This document shows, piece after piece, positions 1 to 9,035 of a stretch of 64,000 nucleotides of DNA (positions are counted from its first letter, which is position 1; every line of letters starts with the position of its first letter). The position numbers were made by a program, and so were the translations under genes. This stretch comes from Proteobacteria bacterium UBA7415 (GTDB lineage: Bacteria > Pseudomonadota > Gammaproteobacteria > Arenicellales > Arenicellaceae), in NCBI GenBank assembly GCA_002470515.1, contig DKML01000009.1:15681-79680 (forward strand), written 5' to 3'. A model generated the notes under the pieces. It saw nothing but the letters and a program-made list of their open reading frames with translations, was not told the origin of the DNA and did no database searches.

Positions 1-1
1 G

Positions 2-580
2 GGGCGTAATTACCAAGAAGTGATTCGCATTAACTCGCAGTCGGGCAAGGGCGGCGTTGCTTACGTGCTTAAGCATGAGCACGGAATTAAGATGCCGCGC
101 TGGCTACAGGTGGATTTTAGTCCTGTAGTACAAAAAGAAGCTGAGGTAACCGAAGCCGAAGTAAGCCCAGACCAAATACACGATCTGTTTAAACGAACTT
201 ATTTAAAAGTAGATGGCAAAGCTAAGTTAAAAGGCTATCAAATTAATCGCACAGATGGCGTAGACCATATGAGCGCAGAGCTAAAAGTAGATTCTCAGAA
301 ACTCGCGATCCAGGGCCAAGGCCGAGGCGTGCTAGAGGCTTTTGTATCGGCGCTTTCAGAACACCTCGGTGAGAGCTTTGTCATTATCGACTACAACGAG
401 CACACACTTGGTAAAGACGAAGGCTCAGAAGCAATGGCGTACGTGCAGATCAGTATGAACCAACAGCGGGTATGTGGTGCAGGTAAGAGCCGCGATATTT
501 TGGGCGCTTCTTTAAATGCGGTGTTGGCGGCCGTGGCTCGAGGTATGGCGTTACAAGGAAGAGCCAGAGATGCTGCTTAA
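2..580 (+). CDS. leuA: 2-isopropylmalate synthase, C-terminal part (5' end outside window)
   Basis: This is the C-terminal 192 residues of an alpha-isopropylmalate synthase, the first committed enzyme of leucine synthesis (acetyl-CoA plus 2-oxoisovalerate). The reading frame is open from base 2, and the first visible residues (GRNYQEVIRINSQSGKGG) are the conserved entry to the regulatory region. The rest is the LeuA allosteric dimerisation domain that binds leucine. The GTG at 20 is internal, not a start, because coding similarity continues upstream of it to the window edge. The HEHGIKMPRWLQVDFS segment fits the long (type 2, about 560-residue) LeuA form. The catalytic TIM barrel lies outside the window. 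The stop codon overlaps a perfect 18-bp palindrome. Confidence 0.9.
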   Translation, partial: GRNYQEVIRINSQSGKGGVAYVLKHEHGIKMPRWLQVDFSPVVQKEAEVTEAEVSPDQIHDLFKRTYLKVDGKAKLKGYQINRTDGVDHMSAELKVDSQKLAIQGQGRGVLEAFVSALSEHLGESFVIIDYNEHTLGKDEGSEAMAYVQISMNQQRVCGAGKSRDILGASLNAVLAAVARGMALQGRARDAA

Positions 581-592
581 GTTAACTTAAGC
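575..592. repeat. Perfect 18-bp palindrome over the leuA stop codon
   Basis: The sequence GCTTAAGTTAACTTAAGC is its own reverse complement and contains the TAA stop of leuA (578-580). No T-run follows on either strand, so it is not a standard intrinsic terminator. It could be a protein-binding site, a weak RNA hairpin at the end of leuA, or chance. Confidence 0.5.
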
Positions 593-889
593 CATCAGAA
601 ATTAGGTATGCGGGGGCGCGATTCGCATTTTTTTTGGGGAGCTGGTTCTACTTCATCCGGTTTTGCGCTAACACTTTCTCTAAGCTTTTCATCAAGCTGC
701 GTACGCTCTGGCACCGAGTGATTGAACTTTTATTCTGTTTCTCCAACTTAGCTCTCAACGCAATAATCGTACAAGTTTGTAATGTCTCGAGACGGGTTTA
801 AAAGAATCTTAGTGTCTAGTATCACCAAATTCTAGAAAAGGGGCACACGAGCTTAAGATTAAAAATTATCCTCACAATTTAGGCGGGAA
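593..889. other. Gene-free stretch between leuA and the TonB-like gene
   Basis: No complete gene is seen. On the minus strand there are two short overlapping open stretches between about 780 and 600 (one ends ...VEPAPQKKCESRPRIPNF then stop, another runs LRAKLEKQNKSS). They lack a start codon with a ribosome-binding site and are in different frames. They may be the frameshifted remnant of a small coiled-coil protein, but this is weak. Confidence 0.25.
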
Positions 890-1981
890 TCATCGGTTCT
901 GATAAAGCGTTGCTGTAGTCCCAGGTTCACCCACAAGCAGCAGGTTACACGAGCCCCAGCTGTCTGGAATTTGGTAACTACTCTCTGGCTTGAATTCGAG
1001 AGAGCTAAAACCCATAGAACAGTAAAAGTTCATTTTCTCTAGTTGACCTTTTACATTGTGTATTTCCAAATTGTTCCTAGTCAGGTAAATGTATTCGCTG
1101 CCTCTATCTTTCAATTTGAGCTGACGTACCAATACTTCACCACTATCCAAGCGTTCCTGAACTTGTGCCATCGGCTCAGCAAATGGTTCTGCTGCTTCTG
1201 GAATTTCCTTTTGTAAAACGTAATAGTTGTTACGAGCCTCACCGTAGCGACCGAGTTGAATGAGTAATTGCAAGATGTTCATTCGAATCGATTTCAATAT
1301 TTCAAACTCCAAAAATTGTTCTTTCTTGTCTAGCCTATCGTCAAACATCAGTAGTTGCTGTAAAGCATAGAGTTGCTCGTTTTTACCGAGAAAAGTAGTG
1401 GCATATTGGTACTCTTCCAGGTAAAGGAACGACAGCGTGTACATGTTTAGGAATGAAGCCTTATGCATCCTATCTAAGTCCTTTCTTATTTTATTTTGCT
1501 CTGGATTAGCTTTTTCGAATTCTCGCCTGACTCGCTTATAAGGTCTGTAGAACTCGTCACTGGCTTTTGGTTGAGAATTGTTCATTCGAAATATAGCCCG
1601 CAATGACTCCATGGATCGTTTGGGCTCACCGTTCCAGATAGCTGGCTCGTACTTAGATTCTAAAATTAAGGACCTGGTCGACTTTTCAAAATCTGAGTGG
1701 GTCGAATCAATGACTACCAGTTCTGAGGTTGTGCCATCTGTCTCTACCATAAAGAGGAACTCTACTATGCCCTCTTGTGACTTAACCGCCCTCGCCTTAG
1801 GGTACTTTAAAACCCCTGCCGAGACCCGAACTGGCGGCTGGTATCCCTGCACGGCCTCCAATGGTTTTAGCCCGCTAAAGTCGTTGTTTAGGTCTAGGTC
1901 GTTTAAATTGTTCGCTATCGTTGGGGTGGTAGAGAAAACTAAGCTTGTTAAAAGCATCAATGCATTTATTTGTTTGTTCAT
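890..1981 (-). CDS. Secreted protein with TonB C-terminal domain (copy A of tandem pair)
   Basis: A 363-residue exported protein read from the ATG at 1981. An upstream TTG at 2011 is possible, but it places an unhydrophobic extension before the signal peptide. Residues 1-23 form a Sec-type signal peptide (MNKQINALMLLTSLVFSTTPTIA). Residues about 55-130 match a TonB C-terminal fold (YPKARA, GIVEFLFMVETDG, YEPAIWNGEP). There is no N-terminal membrane anchor and no proline-rich spacer, so this is not a classical TonB. The middle is helical. The C-terminus carries a module with two cysteines (NFYCSMGF ... WGSCNLLLVGEPGT) that also ends the neighbouring gene at 2047-3180, so the two are paralogues. 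They lie 65 bp apart on the same strand and are probably co-transcribed. The function is unknown; a periplasmic protein-interaction role is inference. Confidence 0.7.
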   Translation of the reverse strand: MNKQINALMLLTSLVFSTTPTIANNLNDLDLNNDFSGLKPLEAVQGYQPPVRVSAGVLKYPKARAVKSQEGIVEFLFMVETDGTTSELVVIDSTHSDFEKSTRSLILESKYEPAIWNGEPKRSMESLRAIFRMNNSQPKASDEFYRPYKRVRREFEKANPEQNKIRKDLDRMHKASFLNMYTLSFLYLEEYQYATTFLGKNEQLYALQQLLMFDDRLDKKEQFLEFEILKSIRMNILQLLIQLGRYGEARNNYYVLQKEIPEAAEPFAEPMAQVQERLDSGEVLVRQLKLKDRGSEYIYLTRNNLEIHNVKGQLEKMNFYCSMGFSSLEFKPESSYQIPDSWGSCNLLLVGEPGTTATLYQNR

Positions 1982-2046
1982 AGGGGGGCTGGTGGGAGCT
2001 TTATTTTGCAATCAATTTAATTGTTGGGTTTCGTTTGAGTCTCATT

Positions 2047-3180
2047 TCATGCTCGTTTCTTTCTCACTCTAAACTTAGTCTCGGGCAAGCCAATTACTTG
2101 TATCTGGCACCGTCCGTAAGATTTGGGGATATCAATCACCGTGTCAGCCGACAACGAAAGTTTCTTATAGCCCGCGTCACACCTTAGCTCAGCAGTTTTT
2201 AGATCTTCAGCCTCTCCTGTAATCCTCAAAACATGATTGAGGGTCTCGATAAATACGGATCCATTTTTGCGGATTGTGTAGTAAGTCGACCTATTCTTAG
2301 CGATCGCTTTTTGGATGTCGAACCTTGAAATACTTTCAACTAATCTATGTTTTCTCTTAGTCGTATTGGGCAAATCGTATTGGTTCATCTCATTAAGCGC
2401 TGCCGCTGTGTTACCTTGAGCCAACGTCAAAGAGATTAGAGCTAAGTCGATGTTGACGTTAAAACTCGAACCAAAGCAGTTAAAGCGGTCTTGCTCCTCA
2501 TCGTAATCATCTAGTGCCATGTGCCCGTCAAAGTGCTGGAGCAGTTGTAGAGCATCAATTTGCAAATCGCGATCTTTCGCTTTATCGGCAAATTGCTGCA
2601 TAAGCAAATACGCGTTGGCATTGCCGCATCGCGTATTCCGTCGGTTATTGATAATGTTTTGGATTTGACCTTGTAGATTGTCTTTTCTCGCTCGGCGCAG
2701 AGAGCTACTCTGAACTTCACCTTTTAACTCTTTTAGTATTCTGATGGTGCGTGCTTGAACTCCGTTATATTGACCTTCCATTTCGTATTTTACGGTCACT
2801 ACGTATCGACCAATGACGGGCTCGCCATCCACTTTTGCTGGATTAAACTTATAACCCTTAACCGCAGCTAAAGCTGATTTATGAAATACATCAGAGGTGG
2901 AGCGCAAAACGGCCAGCTCGAATGGCTTTCCTTCGGTATCGACCATCATCGTTAATTCAACGAATCCTGTCGTGCCATATCTCGATGCGCTTTTTGGGTA
3001 TATTGGTGGATCGCGATCAACGAGGAGCGGCCTTGTGTATTTCACATCGCTGGAAAACGGCTCGATTGAGTAAGAATGCCGATTATCTGCTTTTGCGTTA
3101 GCTGAAAAAACCAAACAGGCTAAGCAAAGCCAGACGAGCTTAGATTTGAACGAGAGGATTTTGTGCGCCATCGGAATCAT
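2047..3180 (-). CDS. Secreted protein with TonB C-terminal domain (copy B of tandem pair)
   Basis: A 377-residue protein. The start is ATG 3180, with a second in-frame ATG at 3171 (MAHK) that is equally usable. A signal peptide spans residues about 8-31 (LVWLCLACLVFSANAKA). Residues about 55-132 form the TonB C-terminal domain (PPIYPKSASRYGTTGFVELTMMVD, YKFNPAKVDGEPV). A helical middle region of about 170 residues follows. The last 60 residues repeat the two-cysteine module of copy A (ELRCDAGYKKLSL ... YGRCQIQVIGLPET). It is the upstream gene of the pair. As in copy A, the membrane anchor and Pro-rich region of real TonB are missing, so coupling to ExbB/ExbD is unlikely from sequence alone. 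Confidence 0.7.
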   Translation of the reverse strand: MIPMAHKILSFKSKLVWLCLACLVFSANAKADNRHSYSIEPFSSDVKYTRPLLVDRDPPIYPKSASRYGTTGFVELTMMVDTEGKPFELAVLRSTSDVFHKSALAAVKGYKFNPAKVDGEPVIGRYVVTVKYEMEGQYNGVQARTIRILKELKGEVQSSSLRRARKDNLQGQIQNIINNRRNTRCGNANAYLLMQQFADKAKDRDLQIDALQLLQHFDGHMALDDYDEEQDRFNCFGSSFNVNIDLALISLTLAQGNTAAALNEMNQYDLPNTTKRKHRLVESISRFDIQKAIAKNRSTYYTIRKNGSVFIETLNHVLRITGEAEDLKTAELRCDAGYKKLSLSADTVIDIPKSYGRCQIQVIGLPETKFRVRKKRA

Positions 3181-3292
3181 TTATTCTGTGAATATCTTTT
3201 TTACTTTTAATTGATGCGTGTGTCCTACTAACGCCTTGCTAAACGGCACACGAATGTGTGTCCGAGCTTGTTGAGCAACTTGTTACTAAGCT

Positions 3293-3508
3293 TTACTTCC
3301 ACGATAGATCAGGCCTTCTATCGTTAGCAACACAGTCCCGCAGATAGAGATTAATTAGACTCTGATAGGCGATACCAGTGTCTTCAGACATCTCCTTAAA
3401 ATAATTGATGATCTCGTCAGACATTCTTATCGTCACTTGCCTTTTTAGCTTCGCGACATAAGGATTCTTTCGAGATTTCATTTTCGAAAAATCATATTCT
3501 TTTCTCAT
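3293..3508 (-). CDS. brnA: BrnA-family antitoxin
   Basis: A 71-residue protein with a ribbon-helix-helix segment near residues 25-65 (KRQVTIRMSDEIINYFKEMSEDTGIAYQSLIN). The basic N-terminus has the usual BrnA look. In the family, BrnA binds and neutralises the ribonuclease BrnT, and the complex represses its own promoter. The start codon overlaps the brnT stop by four bases (ATGA), so translation is probably coupled. The toxin-first gene order is typical of brnTA. The name rests on recognising the pair as well as the protein. Confidence 0.85.
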   Translation of the reverse strand: MRKEYDFSKMKSRKNPYVAKLKRQVTIRMSDEIINYFKEMSEDTGIAYQSLINLYLRDCVANDRRPDLSWK

Positions 3509-3792
3509 CTTGATGGCCCTCGGTAAAATGTTTTTTCTTTAGATGTGGCTTTTCTAGCTGAAATTAATCGGATCAATTTACCCTCATTTATTTCGCAATG
3601 TACTACCACCAGCAGCCTTGATTTGATGCTCCAACCAAGCAAAATAAAGCGATCCTCACTACCCGAATTATCTGAGTCAAAAAATTGCTGAGCATATTCG
3701 TCAAAGAAAACTGACTGCGCTTCATCGAAAGAAACCTTATGTTTCCTTAGATTGGATGCTGCCTTTGCTTCGTCCCATTCGAAATCAATCAT
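3505..3792 (-). CDS. brnT: BrnT-family ribonuclease toxin
   Basis: A 95-residue protein with the BrnT signature from its first residues (MIDFEWDEAKAASNLRKHKVSFDEAQSVFFD), the middle strand RFILLGWSIKSRLLVVVHCE and the end RLISARKATSKEKTFY. BrnT has a RelE-like fold and cleaves RNA when BrnA is lost. The length equals the family norm and all blocks are present, so the toxin looks intact. The start ATG at 3792 lies about 7 bases downstream of a consensus -10 box, and no Shine-Dalgarno sequence fits between them, so the message may be leaderless. The pair sits alone in AT-rich flanks. Confidence 0.9.
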   Translation of the reverse strand: MIDFEWDEAKAASNLRKHKVSFDEAQSVFFDEYAQQFFDSDNSGSEDRFILLGWSIKSRLLVVVHCEINEGKLIRLISARKATSKEKTFYRGPSR

Positions 3793-3794
3793 AC

Positions 3795-3826
3795 ATACAT
3801 TATATGTATAAAAATATGGAAATCAA
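3795..3826 (-). promoter_or_regulatory. brnTA promoter with overlapping operator palindrome
   Basis: On the minus strand a TATAAT -10 (3799-3804) and a TTGATT -35 (3821-3826) are separated by 16 bp. A perfect inverted repeat, ATACAT-TAT-ATGTAT (3795-3809), covers the -10 box and ends 3 bp before the brnT start. This is the expected place for autorepression by a ribbon-helix-helix antitoxin complex. The elements are seen directly; their use is inferred. Confidence 0.65.
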
Positions 3827-4238
3827 CGGCAGTCTTAGTAACAGCTCATTGGTGTGCATGCGCGTTTTCTGCTTTTTTGTAAAACAGATAAACGAGTGTA
3901 AGTGTTTATTTTTGATTGAATAGTTATTATTTCTATCAGTCCCCACGGTAGAAAAGTGTGCTTGCGCGTTATTATTCCAGCCCCTAATTTAAGTCTTTTT
4001 TTTCATTTGGTTTATTGGGAACAGGCTCGCTGTAAACGTGCGGCTAGGTGTGGATGCCGTGCGATATTCTTAGCGCCGCCCTGATACGCTGTATTTACGT
4101 ACAGTTTGGTGTGTCGTTTGCGACACAACTCAAATGGTGCGTGTCTCAGATGAATAATCTGCCGTTATTACCTGATATTGTCGAATTTAGCGTTCTGAAA
4201 TTGTTGCCTAATCGACCGACTTATCGCTTGGTCTAGGT
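3827..4238. other. Gene-free stretch upstream of brnTA
   Basis: No supported gene. It contains the inverted repeat TGTGTCG-TTTG-CGACACA at 4110-4127 and several T-rich runs. A 62-codon plus-strand open frame at 4048-4236 has no ribosome-binding site and no recognisable motif, so I do not call it. Confidence 0.4.
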
Positions 4239-5333
4239 TTAGTCCGTTCCAACAAAAAAGCCATTTTGGATCGGCATAAGATCACGCGTTGGAACCCCGA
4301 GTTGCTGCGCTGCAGTAATGGGCCAGTAGGGGTCTAGCAAGCTATGGCGCGCCATTAGAGCTATGTCAGCCGTTCCGCTCGCAATAATTTCTTCGGCGTA
4401 TTGGGCGTTGGTGATTGCCCCTACAGCCATAGTTTTGATATTTGCACCTTCGCGGATACGACCGGCTAGACCAACTTGTTCTGCCGTGCGGTCGCCCATT
4501 GAGCTGCGTGCTGCTGGTGATGCGCCGCCACTCGAGCAATCAATAAAGTCGACTCCACGCTGGCCTAACCATTTAGCCATTTCGATATTGTCTTCGCAGA
4601 CAAGACCGCCTTCAACCCAATCGGCGACGGATAAGCGTACAGCTAGCGGTTTATTGTCTGGCCATACCGCTCTAACCGCTTCTACCGTTTCGAGCATAAA
4701 GCGCGCTCGATTACGCAAGCTGCCGCCATACTCATCATCGCGATGGTTTACTAAAGGCGAGAAAAAGCTGTGGAGTAAATAGCCGTGTGCGCCATGTATT
4801 TCTACTAAGTCGTATCCCGCCGCTATAGCACGATGAGTAGCTGCTACAAATGCCGCTTGTACGTTCTTAATGTCGGCTTTGGTCATTTGGCTAGGCGCTT
4901 TCATCAAACGAGTGCCGTCTTGATCGAATGCTTGATCACTTGGCCCAACAATAGGCCAGCCGGCTTCTTTGTCGGCTAGATGTACGCCGCCATCCCATGG
5001 TCGGGCAGACGATGCTTTACGACCCGCATGCGCTAACTGAATCCCAGCAACTGCGCCATGCTGCTTAACAAAGTTGTTGAGCTTGATCAGCGGTTCAATT
5101 TGATCGTCATTCCAAAGTCCAGCGCAGCCAGGGGTAATTCGCCCTTCGGGTACAACAGCTGTTGCCTCGGCAATAATTAGGCCAGCGCCGCCAACCGCTC
5201 GTGATCCTAGTTGTACCAAATGCCAGTCATTTGCTACACCATCGTTCGAAGAGTATTGGCACATTGGAGACACGCCAATACGATTACGGAAAACAATGTC
5301 TTTGACTTTTAACTCGCTGAAAAGCTGACTCAT
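4239..5333 (-). CDS. NADH:flavin oxidoreductase, old yellow enzyme family (YqjM/XenA type)
   Basis: A 364-residue FMN-dependent ene-reductase of the thermophilic-like (YqjM/NamA/XenA) subgroup. Members reduce activated C=C bonds of enals, enones and nitro compounds with NAD(P)H. Seen: the SPMCQYS motif with the flavin-tuning Cys25, the flavin-site QLAHAGRK (99-106), the substrate-binding HGAH pair (His180, His183) and the DDEYGGSLRNR stretch. The C-terminal SSGGASP and ALMARHSLLDPYWP bind FMN phosphate. The length is typical. The physiological substrate cannot be told. A second, different old yellow enzyme lies at 18971-20071. Confidence 0.9.
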   Translation of the reverse strand: MSQLFSELKVKDIVFRNRIGVSPMCQYSSNDGVANDWHLVQLGSRAVGGAGLIIAEATAVVPEGRITPGCAGLWNDDQIEPLIKLNNFVKQHGAVAGIQLAHAGRKASSARPWDGGVHLADKEAGWPIVGPSDQAFDQDGTRLMKAPSQMTKADIKNVQAAFVAATHRAIAAGYDLVEIHGAHGYLLHSFFSPLVNHRDDEYGGSLRNRARFMLETVEAVRAVWPDNKPLAVRLSVADWVEGGLVCEDNIEMAKWLGQRGVDFIDCSSGGASPAARSSMGDRTAEQVGLAGRIREGANIKTMAVGAITNAQYAEEIIASGTADIALMARHSLLDPYWPITAAQQLGVPTRDLMPIQNGFFVGTD

Positions 5334-5395
5334 ATATTTCTTCTGCGGATGAAACCGCCTTGAGCGTTATTGGTCTGGCACGACCAGTTTAGGTG

Positions 5396-5917
5396 TTAGT
5401 CGATAACCTTGAGTTCTTTTTTGTATTGCTCAGACTTACTCATGTAGTGGTCTGCACCCATCTGCAACATCTTAATGACTTTCTCGCCAAGTTCCTTAAC
5501 AGGCGTAGCAGGAGCGCCTAGTGCCATGTAGCCGTCAGGTATTTCAGTTTTTTCTGTGACTAACGCGCCAGCGCCAATAATACAGTTGTTACCGATTTTG
5601 GCTCCATTAAGCACTACGGCGTTCATGCCTATTAATGAGTTGTCTCCGATAGTACAGCCATGCAGTATTACTTTGTGTCCTATAGTGACGTTCTCGCCAA
5701 TGTCTAAAGGATAACCTTCGTCTACGTGCAGCACTGCGCCATCTTGTACGTTACTGCCTTTGCCCACTGTGATTGTGTCGTTGTCCGCACGCAGTACGCA
5801 GTTAAACCATACGCTGGAGTTGTCGTGCATCACAACATCGCCGATCACGTCTGCGCTCGGTGCAATGTAGCAATTGTCTGATAAGGTGGGGCGTTTGTCG
5901 CCCAAAGCATATTTCAT
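5396..5917 (-). CDS. Gamma-class carbonic anhydrase family protein
   Basis: A 173-residue left-handed beta-helix (hexapeptide repeat) protein of the YrdA/PaaY/CaiE type. The three zinc ligands are present: His64 (GAVLHVD), His81 and His86 (GHKVILHGC). The Arg43-Ala-Asp45 pair and Gln58 of the gamma-class active site are also present. Some family members have measured carbonic anhydrase activity and others do not. It lies 31 bp downstream of oadB on the same strand, which suggests co-expression with a CO2-releasing decarboxylase. Handling the CO2/bicarbonate made by that pump is an inference from position only. Confidence 0.88.
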   Translation of the reverse strand: MKYALGDKRPTLSDNCYIAPSADVIGDVVMHDNSSVWFNCVLRADNDTITVGKGSNVQDGAVLHVDEGYPLDIGENVTIGHKVILHGCTIGDNSLIGMNAVVLNGAKIGNNCIIGAGALVTEKTEIPDGYMALGAPATPVKELGEKVIKMLQMGADHYMSKSEQYKKELKVID

Positions 5918-5948
5918 TGTTTATATTCCTGAAGCCAAAAATAGTAGC

Positions 5949-7121
5949 TTACATTCCTGAAACTAAATTGATCATTACACCCGCGGCTACGGCGGAGCCA
6001 ATAACTCCAGCCACGTTTGGCCCCATTGCGTGCATTAACAGATAGTTTTGTGAGTTGTATTCGAGTCCAACTTTGTTGGCTACTCGTGCCGCCATCGGTA
6101 CGGCTGATACGCCAGCCGCGCCTATCAGCGGATTAATCTTATCCTTTGATAGGGCGTTCATGAGTTTTGCCATTAACACGCCTGACGCTGTGCCAATGCA
6201 AAATGCCACGGCGCCTAACGCAAGAATTCCGAGTGTTTCTGGATTTAGGAACTTGTCGGCGCTCATTTTAGAGCCCACTCCTAAGCCTAAGAATATCGTA
6301 ACAATATTGATGAGTGCATTCTGTGTAGTATCACTTAAACGATTTACTACGCCACACTCGCGCATTAAGTTACCAAAGCAAAACATGCCCAGTAATGGGG
6401 CGGCATCAGGCAGCAATAGCGCAACCAATACTAGTAACGTTAAAGGGAAGACGATCTTCTCGGCCTGAGAAACAACTCGTAGCTGAACCATTTCGATGCG
6501 GCGTTCAGCATCTGTAGTGAGTGCACGCATTATTGGTGGCTGAATAATAGGCACCAAGGCCATGTATGAATAAGCGGCAACGGCTATCGGCCCAAGCAGT
6601 TCGGGCGAGAGCTTACTGGTCACAAAGATGGCGGTGGGGCCATCTGCACCACCAATAATGCCGATGGATGCGGCGTCTCTAATACTGAAGTCCAATATTC
6701 CAAAATGCCCTAAAGCCACAGCGCCAATGACCGTAGTGAAAATACCGATTTGAGCGGCGGCACCTAATAACAAGGTCTTGGGGTTGGCGAGCAGCGGACC
6801 GAAATCGGTCATCGCGCCAACACCCATAAAAATGATTAGGGGAAATAACCCTGTCTCGATACCCACATGGTAGATGTAGTAGAGCAACCCGCCAGGCGAT
6901 TCCATATGGCCGAGCGCATCATAGATTGGCGCGGCATCAAAGCCTGCGCCGGGGATGTTGGCAAGGATTGTGCCGAAGCCAATGGGGACTAATAGCAGCG
7001 GTTCAAAACCTTTGCGAATGGCTAAGAATAATAAGCCTAAGCCAATCAGCATCATAAAGACTTGACCGAGTTCAACTTGAGCAAGGCCAGAGCTGATCCA
7101 GAGAGTATTTAAATTATCCAT
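5949..7121 (-). CDS. oadB: Oxaloacetate decarboxylase beta subunit (Na+ pump)
   Basis: A 390-residue polytopic membrane protein. It decarboxylates the carboxybiotin delivered by OadA and uses the energy to export Na+. The conserved [10 protein letters not shown] block (157-166), holding the functional Asp160, and the [16 protein letters not shown] segment (182-197) are intact, as is the C-terminal [15 protein letters not shown]. The start ATG 7121 has a GAGGAA ribosome-binding site. It is 20 bp behind oadA and part of the oadGAB operon. The length is slightly shorter than the roughly 430-residue enterobacterial protein but within the family range. Confidence 0.95.
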   Translation of the reverse strand: MDNLNTLWISSGLAQVELGQVFMMLIGLGLLFLAIRKGFEPLLLVPIGFGTILANIPGAGFDAAPIYDALGHMESPGGLLYYIYHVGIETGLFPLIIFMGVGAMTDFGPLLANPKTLLLGAAAQIGIFTTVIGAVALGHFGILDFSIRDAASIGIIGGADGPTAIFVTSKLSPELLGPIAVAAYSYMALVPIIQPPIMRALTTDAERRIEMVQLRVVSQAEKIVFPLTLLVLVALLLPDAAPLLGMFCFGNLMRECGVVNRLSDTTQNALINIVTIFLGLGVGSKMSADKFLNPETLGILALGAVAFCIGTASGVLMAKLMNALSKDKINPLIGAAGVSAVPMAARVANKVGLEYNSQNYLLMHAMGPNVAGVIGSAVAAGVMINLVSGM

Positions 7122-7141
7122 AAGGAGTTCCTCAGCGGCCG

Positions 7142-8938
7142 CTATGTTATTTGCAGCAATATATCGCCAACACTGACGCCATCGCCTGCCTTAACGGTGA
7201 TTGAGCTAATAGTGCCTGCTCTGGCCGCGCTGATGTTGGTTTCCATTTTCATGGCTTCTAAAACGATCAACGTGTCACCTTCGGCTACAACGTCGCTCAC
7301 GGCGGCGACTGTTTTAATGACCGTTCCCGCTAGAGGCGCTTTTACATCAAATGCGTCAGCGCTCGGTACAGGTGCGGTGTTGACTGCAGGCTTGGGGTTT
7401 TGCGTTGAGCCTTGCGCGCTGTGAAGTGCACTGATGTCGCCACCAGGGGTTACTTCAACTACATAGTCAACGCCATTCACGTTTACGGTGTAAACACTCT
7501 CATCTGTTTCCGCCGCTTTATCAGCCGCTGCCTGTGGGGCGGTCGGTGCAGGTTCGAAGGCGTCCGGGTTATTACGGTTCTTAATAAAGTTTGTGCCCAC
7601 TTGTGCGAACAGCGCATAACACAGCACGTCGTCGATAAGATCATCGCCAGTCTTGGTGTCTAAACTTTCTTCTTTAGCCACATCCTTAAACTGAGAGATC
7701 AAGGAATCCATCTCTGGCTTAATGTTGTCCGCTGGGCGGCAAGTAATGGCACTCTCGCCCTCATCTAGAACACGCGCTTGCAGCTCGGCATTAACGGGTG
7801 CTGGCGTGGCACCGTATTCACCGCGTAGCACGCCGGCTGTTTCTTTAGCTATTGTTTTGTAGCGTTCGCCCATCAAGACATTGATAACGGCTTGCGTACC
7901 AACAATTTGAGAAGTGGGTGTTACTAACGGAATAAAGCCTAAGTCTTCGCGTACTTTCGGGATTTCAGCAAGAACGTCATCTAGTTTGTCTATAGCGCCT
8001 TGCTGACGCAGCTGGCTTTCCATGTTAGTTAGCATGCCGCCCGGTACTTGAGCGACCAAAATACGAGAATCAACGCCTCGCAGAGAACCCTCGAATGACG
8101 CGTATTTTTTACGAACTTCGCGAAAGTAAGCCGAAATTTCTTCTAGCTGAACAATGTCTAAACCAGTATCACGTTCTCCGTCTGCAAAAATAGCAACCAC
8201 AGACTCAGTTGCCGAGTGTCCATAGGTCATCGACATTGAAGATATCGACGTATCAACATTGTCGATCCCCGCTTCTACGCATTTCATGATTGTTGCTGTC
8301 GATAATCCAGTCGTCGCGTGAGCGTGAAGTTGAATTGGTATATCGACGGTTTTCTTAAGTTCCTTGACCAGCTCATAGCCTACGTAAGGTTTAAGCAAAC
8401 CCGCCATGTCTTTTATACAAATTGAATGAGCACCAGCGTCTTCCAATTGCCGAGCCATATCCAACCAAGCTTGGGTGTTATGCACAGGACTCACGGTGTA
8501 AGACAACGTGCCTTGCGCATGTTTACCTACATTACGCACAGCTTGCAGCGCGGTGGTCATGTTGCGCATATCGTTCATGGCATCAAATACGCGAAACACA
8601 TCAATGCCGTTAATCGCGCAGCGTTCTACAAACTTCTGAACTACGTCATCGGCGTAGTGGCGGTAACCCAATATGTTCTGACCGCGAAACAGCATTTGTT
8701 GTGGCGTATTGGGCATGGCTTTTTTGATCTCGCGGATGCGGTCCCACGGGTCTTCGCCTAAGTAACGAATGCACGAGTCAAAAGTAGCACCACCCCACGA
8801 CTCCATCGACCAATAGCCGATGGCATCGAGCTTTTCTGCAATCGGCAGCATGTCGTCAATGCGCATGCGCGTGGCAAGAAGTGATTGGTGGGCGTCACGC
8901 AAAACGACTTCAGTAATGCCGAGTTTGTGAGATGTCAT
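7142..8938 (-). CDS. oadA: Oxaloacetate decarboxylase alpha subunit (biotin carboxyltransferase)
   Basis: A 598-residue cytoplasmic subunit that transfers the C4 carboxyl of oxaloacetate to biotin, giving pyruvate. The carboxyltransferase TIM barrel starts at once ([20 protein letters not shown]), with metal-site features in [13 protein letters not shown]/OadA conserved domain follows to about residue 460. Then comes an Ala/Pro-rich linker and a C-terminal biotinyl domain with the attachment motif EAMKM (Lys564). The ATG 8938 has an AGGAAT ribosome-binding site. Order oadG-oadA-oadB with short gaps indicates one operon. Without the membrane subunits a similar protein could be a pyruvate carboxylase subunit, but oadB and oadG settle it. 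Confidence 0.95.
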   Translation of the reverse strand: MTSHKLGITEVVLRDAHQSLLATRMRIDDMLPIAEKLDAIGYWSMESWGGATFDSCIRYLGEDPWDRIREIKKAMPNTPQQMLFRGQNILGYRHYADDVVQKFVERCAINGIDVFRVFDAMNDMRNMTTALQAVRNVGKHAQGTLSYTVSPVHNTQAWLDMARQLEDAGAHSICIKDMAGLLKPYVGYELVKELKKTVDIPIQLHAHATTGLSTATIMKCVEAGIDNVDTSISSMSMTYGHSATESVVAIFADGERDTGLDIVQLEEISAYFREVRKKYASFEGSLRGVDSRILVAQVPGGMLTNMESQLRQQGAIDKLDDVLAEIPKVREDLGFIPLVTPTSQIVGTQAVINVLMGERYKTIAKETAGVLRGEYGATPAPVNAELQARVLDEGESAITCRPADNIKPEMDSLISQFKDVAKEESLDTKTGDDLIDDVLCYALFAQVGTNFIKNRNNPDAFEPAPTAPQAAADKAAETDESVYTVNVNGVDYVVEVTPGGDISALHSAQGSTQNPKPAVNTAPVPSADAFDVKAPLAGTVIKTVAAVSDVVAEGDTLIVLEAMKMETNISAARAGTISSITVKAGDGVSVGDILLQIT

Positions 8939-9035
8939 AGTTATTCCTATCTAATAGCGGTTTTTTAGAACTCAGTACTCTGAGGACTGTTGGATCTTAA
9001 TAATTGCCGATCCAAGAAAGCCAAAGCAGCGTGAG

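Noticed and set aside
1578..2072. A 164-codon plus-strand frame over the start of the TonB-like gene A
   Set aside because: It is antisense to a gene with a clear signal peptide and TonB domain; it is a shadow.
4048..4236. A 62-codon plus-strand frame downstream of the old yellow enzyme
   Set aside because: No ribosome-binding site, composition unlike the neighbouring proteins and no motif.
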